DNA from: Treponema sp.
GTDB lineage: Bacteria; Spirochaetota; Spirochaetia; Treponematales; Treponemataceae
Length of the DNA stretch: 64,000 bases
Reading direction: 5' to 3'
Assembly (NCBI GenBank): GCA_016286535.1
Contig: JAEESZ010000003.1
Coordinates: 231,046 to 295,045, forward strand
Numbering within the stretch: position 1 is the stretch's first letter; every line of letters starts with the position of its first letter. Shown one piece after another: positions 52,672 to 61,596 of this stretch. Under the pieces are notes generated by a model, which was not told where the DNA came from, searched no databases, and worked only from the letters and a program-made list of their open reading frames with translations. The translations under genes were made by a program, and so were the position numbers.

Positions 52672-54543
52672 TTACTCGTCGCGGGCTCCAATATGTGCTT
52701 TCCACATATCAGCATATAAGCCACCCTGCGCAAGCAGTTCTTCGTGAGTTCCTTCGCTGTCAATCACGCCATCCTTGATTACATAAAGCTTGTCTGCATC
52801 TTTTACTGTTGAAAGACGGTGGGCAATAACAATCAGAGTCTTTCCCTTAACAAGACGGGCAACTGACTTTTGAATGATTGCTTCGTTTTCAGGGTCTGTA
52901 TAAGCAGTAGCTTCATCAAGAATTACGATTGGAGCATCCTTCATCATGGCACGAGCAATTGCAATTCGCTGACGCTCCCCGCCGCTTAAGTGGGCACCGC
53001 TTCCGCCGACAATTGTGTCAAAGCCTTTTTCGAGTGACATGATAAAATCATAACAGCCGGCCTTACGGGCAATTTCTTCGACCTCTGCGTCTGTCGCATT
53101 CTGGCGGCCAAGGCGGATATTTTCACGGACGCTCATATCAAAGAGGAAGTTATCCTGGCTGACGTATGCCACGCGGCTGTTGTATTCCTGAAGAGACAAA
53201 TCTTTTATGTTCACTCCGCCAATTTCTATGCTGCCGGAATCTACATCCCAGAGAGAAGCAATAAGGCGGGCAATGGTAGATTTTCCTGAACCACTTGGGC
53301 CAACGAAGGCTGTGTATGAACCTTGCGGTAAAGTCATGCTGATGCCGTGGAGGATTTCCGGGGTTTTAGGGGTGGAACCCCTAGGCGAAGGGGGTGTCGG
53401 CGCAACATCGTGCGACGCAGGGGGAAGGCTTTCCCCCTCATTATTTTTATGATAACTAAAATGCACATCGCGAAGAACGATTGAATTATCAAGAGGGGTG
53501 CTTTTGTTTACAGTCGGGCGTTCAAGTTCATCCAGAGTCATGATAGAACCAACCTCGCCAAAAATTGCGCCGGCTTTGGCAATGTCATCGTGGTAGGTAA
53601 AGGCAATGAGAAATGGCTGTATTGCACCTACGGCAAGCACTATGACTGTGATAAAAAGAGTAGCATCGATTGACCCACGAAGGAACATAAAGCCACCGAT
53701 TGGAAGAAGTGAAAAAAGTAATGTTGGAGTTACAACGGTTGCAACGGCATGAGGCCAGATACAGTCGCGCATCCATTCTACATAACAGGCAGAACCTTCC
53801 TTTGCTGCCAGAACAAAACGCTCGTAGCTGGACTTTGATTTTCCAAAGGCTTTTATAACTTCTATACCGTTTATATATTCAACGGCTGTATCGTTCAGGG
53901 CCTTTGTTTTATCGAGAGCGTACTTAAAGCGGGCTTCTCCATCTTTCATCATAAAGCACATGGCAATAATTCCAATCGGGAGAACTGCCATACAGGCCAG
54001 GGCCAGACGCCAGTCCAGCACAAAAAGATAAACGACCAGAACTCCTGACAAAATGATGTTCGAAGTATATTCAGGGATAATATGGGCAAGAGTTGTTTCC
54101 ATACTATCGATTCTTTCTATGATGGTACTCTTGAGCGCCCCGGACGGCATATCTAGAACTGTACCAAGAGGAAGACGGGTCAGTTCGTCGCACATAGATT
54201 TTCTGATGTTTCCAAGCAGATTAAATGTTGCAATATGGCTCATACTTGTTGAGATTGCGTGAAAAAGAACGTTGCCGGCCCAGAAGGCAGCTGTGATTCC
54301 GCATTCCTTTAAGTAGAGCTGCCAGTCGCGGACTCCGTCCATAAGCTGCTGAACAATTCTTGCAATAATAAAGTATGGTGCAATACAACAGGCCACACTC
54401 AGAAGGGCAAAAAAGATACTGACAATGTACTGCCCTTTTTTACTGCCCGCAAAATAAAAAATCCAGGCTAAAAGGCCGCGATGTGCAGACTTAAAGCTTG
54501 AAGATTTTTTTGGGACAGAACGATTACTTTTGTTATTTGACAT
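52672..54543 (-). CDS. ABC half-transporter of iron locus (YbtP-like), with in-frame palindromic insert
   Basis: This 623-residue half-transporter has a basic N-terminal tail, a six-helix membrane domain (about 25-340) and an ATPase with Walker A GPSGSGKST near 420, signature LSGGERQR near 528 and Walker B IVILDEATAYTD near 550. It is the first of the ABC pair, 49 bases after the AraC gene, so regulator and transporter are one transcript. Residues about 368-395 (NEGESLPP to STPKTP) come from palindromic copy C and lie in the loop after VHFSYHK, next to the adenine-contacting aromatic residue. Confidence 0.9.
   Translation of the reverse strand: MSNNKSNRSVPKKSSSFKSAHRGLLAWIFYFAGSKKGQYIVSIFFALLSVACCIAPYFIIARIVQQLMDGVRDWQLYLKECGITAAFWAGNVLFHAISTSMSHIATFNLLGNIRKSMCDELTRLPLGTVLDMPSGALKSTIIERIDSMETTLAHIIPEYTSNIILSGVLVVYLFVLDWRLALACMAVLPIGIIAMCFMMKDGEARFKYALDKTKALNDTAVEYINGIEVIKAFGKSKSSYERFVLAAKEGSACYVEWMRDCIWPHAVATVVTPTLLFSLLPIGGFMFLRGSIDATLFITVIVLAVGAIQPFLIAFTYHDDIAKAGAIFGEVGSIMTLDELERPTVNKSTPLDNSIVLRDVHFSYHKNNEGESLPPASHDVAPTPPSPRGSTPKTPEILHGISMTLPQGSYTAFVGPSGSGKSTIARLIASLWDVDSGSIEIGGVNIKDLSLQEYNSRVAYVSQDNFLFDMSVRENIRLGRQNATDAEVEEIARKAGCYDFIMSLEKGFDTIVGGSGAHLSGGERQRIAIARAMMKDAPIVILDEATAYTDPENEAIIQKSVARLVKGKTLIVIAHRLSTVKDADKLYVIKDGVIDSEGTHEELLAQGGLYADMWKAHIGARDE
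53359..53442. repeat. Palindromic element family 1, copy C, in frame inside ABC gene
   Basis: The element is 84 bases, 28 codons, no stop. It differs from copy B by 6 bases in length, which preserves frame, and in the middle segment only. The encoded ends NEGESLPP and PPSPRGSTPKTP are identical in both proteins although the insertion points differ, so this is independent insertion and not a duplicated gene segment. Confidence 0.88.
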
Positions 54544-54592
54544 ATAACCTCCATTTTTTTTCTTACTTATAATTAGCTTTCCTTGCCTTTAC

Positions 54593-55591
54593 CTACTTGC
54601 GCCAGTCCTTTGGCAGCATTCCTTCGTTTTTCTTAAAGACCTGTGAAAACTTGCTTGAGTTTGCGTAGCCAGAACGTCCGGCAATTTCAGTAATCGAAAG
54701 ATCTGTAGAAACCAGCAGATTTTTTGCAAGCTGAAGACGGGCCTTTGTGCGGTACTCATTAACCGTAAGCCCGTACATCTCCTTAAAAACCTTCTGAAGG
54801 CTGGTACGGTTCAGATTCACTTTATCGGCCAGTTCTTCGATTGAAATTTCTTTATCCAGATTTGCGTTTATGATTCGGCGGGCATTCTGCACCTTCCGGC
54901 CGCTACTTCCGCTAAAGTAGGAATCTTCCCTTTCATATCTTCCCTTCCCCGAATTCCCCTTCCCCGGCCGGAACTCGCCAGAGTCTTTTTCTTTAAACTT
55001 TTGGATTAAAAGAATAAGGATATGAATTACAGAAAGTTTAACTGTATGGCGGGAATAGGCCTGGGGCAGTCTTATAGTTTCAAGAAAAAGTTTTTCTAAA
55101 AGAGGGCTGCAGGAAAAGACTGGGACGCTGTCATTTTTTCTTATATCATAAAAAAAGTTTGAAGAGCAAAAGTCGCTGCTTTCAAGAAAAGTGTTAAGGT
55201 AGGAAATTGTATCATCTGTAAAAAGAATGATGCTTATACAGTTCATTCCACTTTTTCCAAGCAGGGCTTTTTTTACCGCAGACTTACTGTTAAAAATCAT
55301 CACATCGCCTTTTTCTCCGCTGACTACCTGTCGATTATGAAGCTCGAACTCTCCGTGTCCATCGACAATGTACATAATTTCAAGGGCATCTACATCTTTT
55401 CTCTCGTCCTGGTAGCTGGGATTATAGCTTTCGAGTTCTGAATAAACCAGCTCGATTCCCCTTGCAATATGCAGGTGCTTCATAATGCCTTCGCCAACCG
55501 GTTCATTCAGACGATAAATTTCTTCGCTTTCTCTACGGCTCAGTAAGCCCATGTAGATTTGAAATAGTTTTTCTGCAGGTAAATTGCTCAT
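54593..55591 (-). CDS. AraC-family regulator of iron ABC transporter (PchR-like)
   Basis: The start at 55591 (MSNLPAEKLFQIYMGLL) is chosen because an earlier in-frame ATG at 55681 would translate the alternating purine/pyrimidine leader. The product is about 332 residues. The N-terminal region is a cupin-like sensor (MYIVDGHGEFELHNRQVVSGEKGD). The C-terminal double HTH covers about 232-332 (ISIEELADKVNLNRTSLQKVFKEMYG; SITEIAGRSGYANSSKFSQVFKK). It heads the ABC-transporter operon behind a GTTAGT-N4-ACTAAC site, so it is probably repressed by iron and activates uptake genes with a siderophore as ligand. Confidence 0.88.
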   Translation of the reverse strand: MSNLPAEKLFQIYMGLLSRRESEEIYRLNEPVGEGIMKHLHIARGIELVYSELESYNPSYQDERKDVDALEIMYIVDGHGEFELHNRQVVSGEKGDVMIFNSKSAVKKALLGKSGMNCISIILFTDDTISYLNTFLESSDFCSSNFFYDIRKNDSVPVFSCSPLLEKLFLETIRLPQAYSRHTVKLSVIHILILLIQKFKEKDSGEFRPGKGNSGKGRYEREDSYFSGSSGRKVQNARRIINANLDKEISIEELADKVNLNRTSLQKVFKEMYGLTVNEYRTKARLQLAKNLLVSTDLSITEIAGRSGYANSSKFSQVFKKNEGMLPKDWRK

Positions 55592-55608
55592 AACAAACTT
55601 CTTTTTTA

Positions 55609-55689
55609 TATGCGTGCATGCACGTTGGCACACGGGCCTTAGTGCACTTGGATACAACTGGGCCTGCATGTGGGTGCGCACGTGCGTGT
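55609..55689. other. Alternating purine-pyrimidine tracts in AraC leader
   Basis: TATGCGTGCATGCACGT (55609-55625) and GTGCGCACGTGCGTGT (55674-55689) alternate purine and pyrimidine without interruption and contain several self-complementary cores (GTGCATGCAC, GTGCGCAC, GCACGTGC). They could adopt Z-DNA or cruciform or fold in the mRNA leader. The second tract abuts the operator. Confidence 0.7.
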
Positions 55690-55703
55690 TAGTTTTAACT
55701 AAC
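55688..55703. promoter_or_regulatory. GTTAGT-TTTA-ACTAAC operator before AraC regulator
   Basis: A perfect 6-4-6 dyad, the same as at flavodoxin and feoA. It puts the ABC-transporter operon in the same putative iron regulon. Confidence 0.8.
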
Positions 55704-55789
55704 TTTAGTATAATACAATTTACTCTTTCTGGTCACTACTCCAAAATGCAAAAAATGCTCCAATCTGCAATTTATTTTTGCAAAAAAAA

Positions 55790-56200
55790 CTAGAAGGAAA
55801 GAAGTTCTTCGATTTTGTCTAGAATTAACTGGTCGGCAGGAAGCCAGTCAACAGAGCGCAGAGTCTCTTTTGTAAGCCAGCGGGCAGCTTCGTGTTCCAG
55901 AAGTTCAAGCTTACCGGAAACAATAGAACACAAAATACAGTGCATGGTCAGGTGGAAGGCAGGATAATCATACTCCACCACCCCAAGAACTTTTTCTGCC
56001 TTTATCTCAGTTGCCAGCTCTTCCCGGATTTCGCGCACAATACACTGCTCAGGACTTTCGCAAGCTTCCAGCTTGCCTCCCGGAATTTCCCAGCCATCTT
56101 TATAGTCGCCATAGCCCCGCTGAGTTGCAAAGATTTCTTTTTTCTGAGTTTGTGGATTTGTGCGAAGGATGATAGCCCCGCTGACGGTGATGTGTTTCAT
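55790..56200 (-). CDS. NUDIX hydrolase (MutT-like)
   Basis: This 136-residue pyrophosphohydrolase has the complete NUDIX box G-x5-E-x7-REUxEE: GGKLEACESPEQCIVREIREEL (split here over residues 42-63). The fold and length match 8-oxo-dGTP/CTP pyrophosphatases. It begins one base after the helicase stop codon on the same strand, so the two are translated together. This coupling suggests a joint role in nucleotide handling or defence rather than housekeeping. Confidence 0.92.
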   Translation of the reverse strand: MKHITVSGAIILRTNPQTQKKEIFATQRGYGDYKDGWEIPGGKLEACESPEQCIVREIREELATEIKAEKVLGVVEYDYPAFHLTMHCILCSIVSGKLELLEHEAARWLTKETLRSVDWLPADQLILDKIEELLSF

Positions 56201-56201
56201 T

Positions 56202-59174
56202 TTATTTTTCCTCTATTTTTGTTTTATCAACATCGGTTATAAAATCATTATATAAATCTGCCGGTAATTCTGGAATTGCAAAATTCATAGTTACAGGACA
56301 TTCCCCTCTTGCAGTATCTTTCATTGTTGATACTTCGCCCAGATAGATGAATTCCTGCGGAATTGATTCAACTTCCTTAAATTTCCTGACAAATAAGTGC
56401 AAGTGAGTATGACGTTCGGTATTATTTATGACATCCTTTCCCCTATCACTATCTTGAGTCATATTATTTGGGGACTGCCACTGGAATACATTTGAAGAAA
56501 TAAATTTATCGTGATAGTTAATCTCTTCCCGAATATCATCTGCCTTATACAAATCAACAAATATAAAATACTGAGGCTTGGCACTTGTTAGTAAACCTGA
56601 ACCTCTGAATGAACTGTGAATCTTTTCATAATTACATAAAGGGGCAATATTCCGCATAGAATATTTAGCATAAGGTTTTAGGAACGGAAATCCATAATCT
56701 TTCCGCCCAAACTCTTCATCATATCTTAAAAGAGCATATTCAATGTAATCATTAATCCATTTAGAAATCTCTTCCTTATTTGAAGAAGAAAAAAGTTCTT
56801 TTACATTCTGATTAAAAGATATTGTCTTTCCATCAAAATTAAATCTTATATTTTCTAAAACTTCCTTTGCTTTTTTTTGGTCATCGTAAAATCCAAAATC
56901 ACCATTCAACAATCTGCATGCGTGAATTAAATTCTCAGGTTTTTCATAATCTATATATTTTTTTATAAGCATTGTTAATTTTTCTATAGAAACACTTTCT
57001 GTCGGATTATGAAAAAGATAGTTTATAATGCACCATTCTTCAATTCTTTTTGCTGGTAAAAGAGTTTCTAAGAAAAACAAAAAGTCTGTAAAAATTTTAT
57101 TCTGAACTAATTGATTCAATATTATAGATTCAGATGAATTAAGTTCATTTTCTGCACTTGCAACAAACTCAAAATATGAATGATAAAGGAGATTCCCTTT
57201 TTTGATTTTACTAAATACACAAGGATCCAGGTCAGAACCATGCTTAATATAATCAGTCAGATAAGGCATTCTATTACCGTTATCTTTTCTGAAAACAAAA
57301 TAAGCTTTTTTCTGATTTGTATCAGACATAAATTTTTCTTTATCAATCTGATTTAATATCTGATCTTTTACAATTTTATCAAAATGAATAAATGTGTCGC
57401 CTGGTATATCAACAAAATCTGTCGCAACTTCCCGAAGACGTGTTTTTTTATCCGGATTAGGTTCTTTTGAGAAGACGCTGGTCATAAGAAATGATTTTTG
57501 GTAATTGCCAATAAAGTCTAAAACAGTTAGAAATTCCTTGCCCTTGATTTTTCGGAGGCCTCGACCAAGCTGCTGTGTAAAGACTATAGAAGATTGAGTC
57601 GGACGAAGCATAAGAACAAGATTTATGTCCTGTACATCAATTCCTTCATTAAATATATCTCGTGAAAAAATATATTGAAGTTTTGCAGCATCATCTTCCA
57701 GCTGCTCAAGATACCTTTTACGTTCAGGAGCTGGATTTTCTGCTGAAAGAGCAATTGCAGATCCATCACCCAGTTTTTTATTAAACTCTTCTGCCATGAA
57801 TTTAGCATGCTCTACAGTTGCACAAAAGCCCAGACATTTTGTTTTATCACCATCATGACCATAAAAGTTGATTTTTTCAAAAATATAATCTGCACGTTTG
57901 CTTTTCATAAGCATTCCTGCAACTTCATTCAGATACTCTTCTCCATCTTCCGGTTTATGATTTAGTTTTTCATAATCAATTCCTTCCACATCTTTAATTC
58001 CAAAATAATGGAATGGGCAAACAAGATTCTTTTCAAGTGAATCTCTAAGCCTGATGTTTACAGCACGGTTAAAATCAAAAATGCTGAATATATCCTTCCC
58101 ATCTGTACGTTCAGGAGTTGCTGTAAGTCCCAGTAAAAATTCAGGTCTGAAGTAATTCAGGATTTTAGTGTAAGAATTATCCGCTGCGTGGTGTGCCTCA
58201 TCAATAATAATGTATTCAAATTCTTCTGGTGCAAAATCTTCCAGATGAAGAGACAGGGTAGCTTCTGTTACAAATAAATATTTACAATCTTTATTATGTT
58301 TTGAGCCTTTGTAAATCTCAGATGAATAATCCGGTATTGTCTTTCCCAGAACATTATCAAACGATTCCCGGGCTTTTACCAGAATATCTTCGCGGTGTAC
58401 AACAAACAGAGTTTTCTTTGGATTCACCTGCATGGCATCGAAAACTGACATATAAGTTTTACCAGTTCCTGTTGCAGCAATAGCCAGAGCCTTATTTTGT
58501 TTCATCTTGCGAAGAGTATTTAATTTTGCAATAGCTTCACTCTGCATTTCGTTTGGTCTTATAACCTTTTCTTCAAAATTAAATACATCTTTATTTTCTT
58601 TTTGAATCTTTTTGATTTTAGATAAATAGTCACGATATTGAATTAAAAACTCGTCAGAAAAATCTTTCGAATAAGGACTTTTCCAAAGTTCATTAAACTC
58701 TTCTAAAACTGATTTTGCAAAAAGTCCCGGTTCATGATTTTCCAGGAGTTCTTCATTATTGATAACATTCCATTCGACATTTTTCTTAAAAGCAGCCCCG
58801 GAAATATTTGAAGACCCAATAATTATTGTCCACTTTTCCTTATTGTTATTATCCGGATTCAAAAAAAGGTAGCCCTTTGCATGAAAGCCCTGGTCGTGAG
58901 TTGATGTAAATATTTTGAGCTCAATATTATCAAAAGAATTCAGCATTTCCAGAGCATGAGGCTGAGTAACATTCATATATGTAGAGGCAAGTATTTGTCC
59001 TTTTACATTTTTTTCGTTTAATTCCTGCAACAAATCCATTAAAAGCTGAACGCCGCTTATCCGCACAAATGAAACACAAATTTTAAATTCTGTACATGTA
59101 GAAAGATTTTCTTTTAAGGTAGAAAGGAAGTTTTTATTTATAGCATTTGTGATAAGCTGATTCGAATAATCCAT
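56202..59174 (-). CDS. PLD-nuclease/DEAD helicase with DUF3427-type C-terminus
   Basis: This 990-residue protein starts with a phospholipase-D-like nuclease (residues about 1-180; HAKGYLF near 98 is the HxK half and SSNISG near 118 the Asn/Ser part). A superfamily 2 helicase follows, with AATGTGKTYMS near 232, IIIDEAHHAAD near 330, LGLTATPERTDG near 350 and QQLGRGLRK near 540. The C-terminal 400 residues fit DUF3427-type helicases, with GRKDYGFPFLKPYAKYSM. It likely unwinds and cuts foreign DNA. The gene is coupled to the NUDIX gene. Its ribosome site is weak. Confidence 0.9.
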   Translation of the reverse strand: MDYSNQLITNAINKNFLSTLKENLSTCTEFKICVSFVRISGVQLLMDLLQELNEKNVKGQILASTYMNVTQPHALEMLNSFDNIELKIFTSTHDQGFHAKGYLFLNPDNNNKEKWTIIIGSSNISGAAFKKNVEWNVINNEELLENHEPGLFAKSVLEEFNELWKSPYSKDFSDEFLIQYRDYLSKIKKIQKENKDVFNFEEKVIRPNEMQSEAIAKLNTLRKMKQNKALAIAATGTGKTYMSVFDAMQVNPKKTLFVVHREDILVKARESFDNVLGKTIPDYSSEIYKGSKHNKDCKYLFVTEATLSLHLEDFAPEEFEYIIIDEAHHAADNSYTKILNYFRPEFLLGLTATPERTDGKDIFSIFDFNRAVNIRLRDSLEKNLVCPFHYFGIKDVEGIDYEKLNHKPEDGEEYLNEVAGMLMKSKRADYIFEKINFYGHDGDKTKCLGFCATVEHAKFMAEEFNKKLGDGSAIALSAENPAPERKRYLEQLEDDAAKLQYIFSRDIFNEGIDVQDINLVLMLRPTQSSIVFTQQLGRGLRKIKGKEFLTVLDFIGNYQKSFLMTSVFSKEPNPDKKTRLREVATDFVDIPGDTFIHFDKIVKDQILNQIDKEKFMSDTNQKKAYFVFRKDNGNRMPYLTDYIKHGSDLDPCVFSKIKKGNLLYHSYFEFVASAENELNSSESIILNQLVQNKIFTDFLFFLETLLPAKRIEEWCIINYLFHNPTESVSIEKLTMLIKKYIDYEKPENLIHACRLLNGDFGFYDDQKKAKEVLENIRFNFDGKTISFNQNVKELFSSSNKEEISKWINDYIEYALLRYDEEFGRKDYGFPFLKPYAKYSMRNIAPLCNYEKIHSSFRGSGLLTSAKPQYFIFVDLYKADDIREEINYHDKFISSNVFQWQSPNNMTQDSDRGKDVINNTERHTHLHLFVRKFKEVESIPQEFIYLGEVSTMKDTARGECPVTMNFAIPELPADLYNDFITDVDKTKIEEK

Positions 59175-59836
59175 ACCTGCAGCTTACCAGGAATTTGCAG
59201 CTTGGACCAGATCTTTTTCTTTTATCATTTTGAGAAGTCTGGCTAGCAAAGTTTCTATAATGGCTGCGGCCTCCGGGTTATGAGAAGGTCAAAATAGTCC
59301 CCGCTAGTATCACATCCCTTCAGAATGTTGCATTTTCTGCATTATACACCAGCTTTTTCCAAAAAACAACACAGTTTGCAACAGTAAATTTCAGTTTAAA
59401 ATTGCGTTTTGTTTAAAGTCTTTGTTTAAAATTTCGGCAATCGGGTATTTAGCCCGTGGGTAGAAAGGCCATTTTTAAAGTATTTTGTTAGACTTTTAGT
59501 TAGAATTTTGACCTGAGATGAGACCTCCGGGCGAGGTCGGGGATGAAGGTCGAAAAATTTTTGAAAATTATGAGTTTGTGACAGATTATTAAAAAAAGTG
59601 AAATTTTAGGGTAAAAATGACTCAGTCAGTTTAAACTAACTTGTTTAAATTCATGGCCTTCGGGCTGAGTGCCCGAAGGTTTTATAAAGTAAGTTTTTTT
59701 GATTATACCGCCTTCAGCATTAGCCATTCATACTACAGCTTCAATTAATTGAGAGTTTTCTGATTTATTTTTAACTCGGTTTTGTCCGACTCGGTTTCTT
59801 CCGAGTAAAAAGTTATTCAATAAAGTTCTTAAGCTA
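59175..59836. other. 662-base intergenic region with several stem-loops
   Basis: I see no gene here. A strong stem-loop CCTTCGGGC-TGAGT-GCCCGAAGG (59657-59679) is followed by TTTTAT on the plus strand. GACCTC-CGGGC-GAGGTC (59522-59538) lies within a longer GACCT/AGGTC pairing. ACTCGG/CCGAGT arms (59774-59806) lie just past the phosphorylase stop and could end that transcript, although no T-run follows. An unannotated small RNA is possible. Confidence 0.5.
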
Positions 59837-60598
59837 CTATTTTTTTAATTGATCCGTAACTTTTAACGCAAGCTCAAAACTAGAAATCTGATTCTTTTTT
59901 TCTTCATCAGTTCCAAGTGTTGCCCTATCCCAGCTTGAATCATTTAATAAATCACCGCCAAAGAAGAAAGGATAAAAATCAATTTTTCTATAATCACATA
60001 TGGCCTGCAATCCTGAACATTCCATCTCTACACAAATACAGCCATCATTTTTTCTGGCATTTCTATTATTAATTGTCTCCCGGTAGATAGCATCAGTTGT
60101 CCAGGTTTTCCCAGTAACATAATCAACATTCAACTTTTCAAAAATCGACACAAGTTCTGAGCTTTTATTAATCTTGATATAATCCTGTGTTGGTGCAAAA
60201 TGATATGAAAAGCCTTCATCTCTATATGCACTTGTAGGAACAATAATTTTTCCAATACATTTTTCTTCATCGAGAATTCCACACGAACCAAAGAAGATAA
60301 ATTTAGAAGAGCCTGTAAGACACCTTACTTCATCAATAATACATCCGGCGCTTGCTGCACCTATTGGAGACATATAAAAAAGCACATTAAAATCTTCAAG
60401 CAGATAAATTGGGATGCGGCCATTTGCCGTTCCAGAATATGAAACTTTAGAACACTTATAATTCTTGATTACTTTGTCATGTACTGCATGAGAAAAAGTT
60501 ACAATACAGATATCTGCAATTTTTTTATGTTTTCCATAAAACTTTTCAGGAGTAATCAGAGGTTCAGATACATTATCAAAGCTTTGTTCTATACTCAT
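59837..60598 (-). CDS. Nucleoside phosphorylase-superfamily protein, third gene of AbiE operon
   Basis: This 253-residue protein has the phosphorylase fold of the uridine phosphorylase/PNP family. GAASAGCIIDEVRCL (about 79-93) and FIFFGSCGIL (about 96-105) form the phosphate and nucleobase sites, and CVEMECSGLQAICDYR near 189-204 holds the conserved EMEC ribose-binding Glu. The start overlaps the AbiEii stop by ATGA. Nucleoside phosphorylase domains occur in anti-phage systems, where they degrade or sense nucleosides, so a role with the AbiE toxin is plausible but unproven. A plain salvage enzyme is the alternative. Confidence 0.8.
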   Translation of the reverse strand: MSIEQSFDNVSEPLITPEKFYGKHKKIADICIVTFSHAVHDKVIKNYKCSKVSYSGTANGRIPIYLLEDFNVLFYMSPIGAASAGCIIDEVRCLTGSSKFIFFGSCGILDEEKCIGKIIVPTSAYRDEGFSYHFAPTQDYIKINKSSELVSIFEKLNVDYVTGKTWTTDAIYRETINNRNARKNDGCICVEMECSGLQAICDYRKIDFYPFFFGGDLLNDSSWDRATLGTDEEKKNQISSFELALKVTDQLKK

Positions 60599-61593
60599 TC
60601 TTTTAATCCGTTAATTTCACTTTCAAGTTTTTCTATTGTTGAAAGAACTTCTTCAAAGTTAGGAATATCTCCATACATCATGTTTTTCATATCATCATAG
60701 TCAGTTCTCAGTGCAAGAAGGCTCTTCTCATTCGGATATAGCATAAAAGTTCCGGGAACAGCTTCTTCAAATTTTGCCCAGCTACGGTTATAGAAAGTCA
60801 TTGTAAATCGTCTTACTTCTTCAAGTAAATCAAGAGAATCAAAAGCTTCCTTCTTTACAAAACTCGAATACATCTTATAAAGATCATAATAATGTCTTGA
60901 ATAATGACGCGGAACTTTGCCATCAACTCTATGAGCTTCCTGATGCATAATAACAGCCTTTTCCCAGAATGTTCTTACTGGCCTTGTAATTAAAACAGAA
61001 AATTCTGGCTTTACAAAAAGATTCGGATACTTTTGTGCAATAAAACTTGAAAGCTTAATTGATTCACAAGGAGTCCATGCTGCAAGTGGTCCAATTTCAA
61101 GTTTTACAGCATTCGGAATATAGGAATCAGAATGTTTTGTTGGATATTCAAGATAAATTGCAAGTTCTTTTTCTTCTAGCTTATCTTTAAACGGAATATT
61201 CGTTTCTTTTTTCAAATCATTCATAATTGATGGAATCAGCTTAGTCTTATAAAACTCAATAGCCTTAGTATTAAGCTTTTCAGCCATTTTTTCTTTCTGG
61301 CTCTTACTTTCAAGATTGATAATTTCTTCCAAGTCTTCACCAATTACTTCTGATTTTAAGACTACATCAATATCTTCAGAAAATCGATTGATAAGACCAT
61401 AACCTTTTGAAAGACTCGTTCCTCCTTTGAACTCAAAATAATTCTTAAACTCAGAACGAGAGAACAAATAGTCCAGAATATAACTTACATATAAGTCCTT
61501 TTCTACTATTACTTCAGGAAGCTTCATCGAATTAGCAACATCAACAATTACATCATCAATATCTTCAAGAGAGTTATTTAAAAACTTCAACAT
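60595..61593 (-). CDS. AbiEii-family nucleotidyltransferase toxin
   Basis: This 332-residue DUF1814 protein is the toxin of a type IV toxin-antitoxin system. EFKGGTSLSKGYGLINRFSE (about 55-74) followed by DIDVVL is the nucleotidyltransferase active site (GGTS-x-x-K then DxD). HQEAHR and RHYYDLYKM near 216 and 230 are further family motifs. AbiEii homologues such as MenT add nucleotides to tRNA. Three bases separate it from the antitoxin stop. Confidence 0.93.
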   Translation of the reverse strand: MLKFLNNSLEDIDDVIVDVANSMKLPEVIVEKDLYVSYILDYLFSRSEFKNYFEFKGGTSLSKGYGLINRFSEDIDVVLKSEVIGEDLEEIINLESKSQKEKMAEKLNTKAIEFYKTKLIPSIMNDLKKETNIPFKDKLEEKELAIYLEYPTKHSDSYIPNAVKLEIGPLAAWTPCESIKLSSFIAQKYPNLFVKPEFSVLITRPVRTFWEKAVIMHQEAHRVDGKVPRHYSRHYYDLYKMYSSFVKKEAFDSLDLLEEVRRFTMTFYNRSWAKFEEAVPGTFMLYPNEKSLLALRTDYDDMKNMMYGDIPNFEEVLSTIEKLESEINGLKE

Positions 61594-61596
61594 AAC

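Noticed and set aside
53359..53442. Insert as an ancestral ABC-transporter domain
   Set aside because: The same peptide ends occur at a different structural position in the neighbouring ABC protein and the DNA matches non-coding copies, so it is an inserted repeat.
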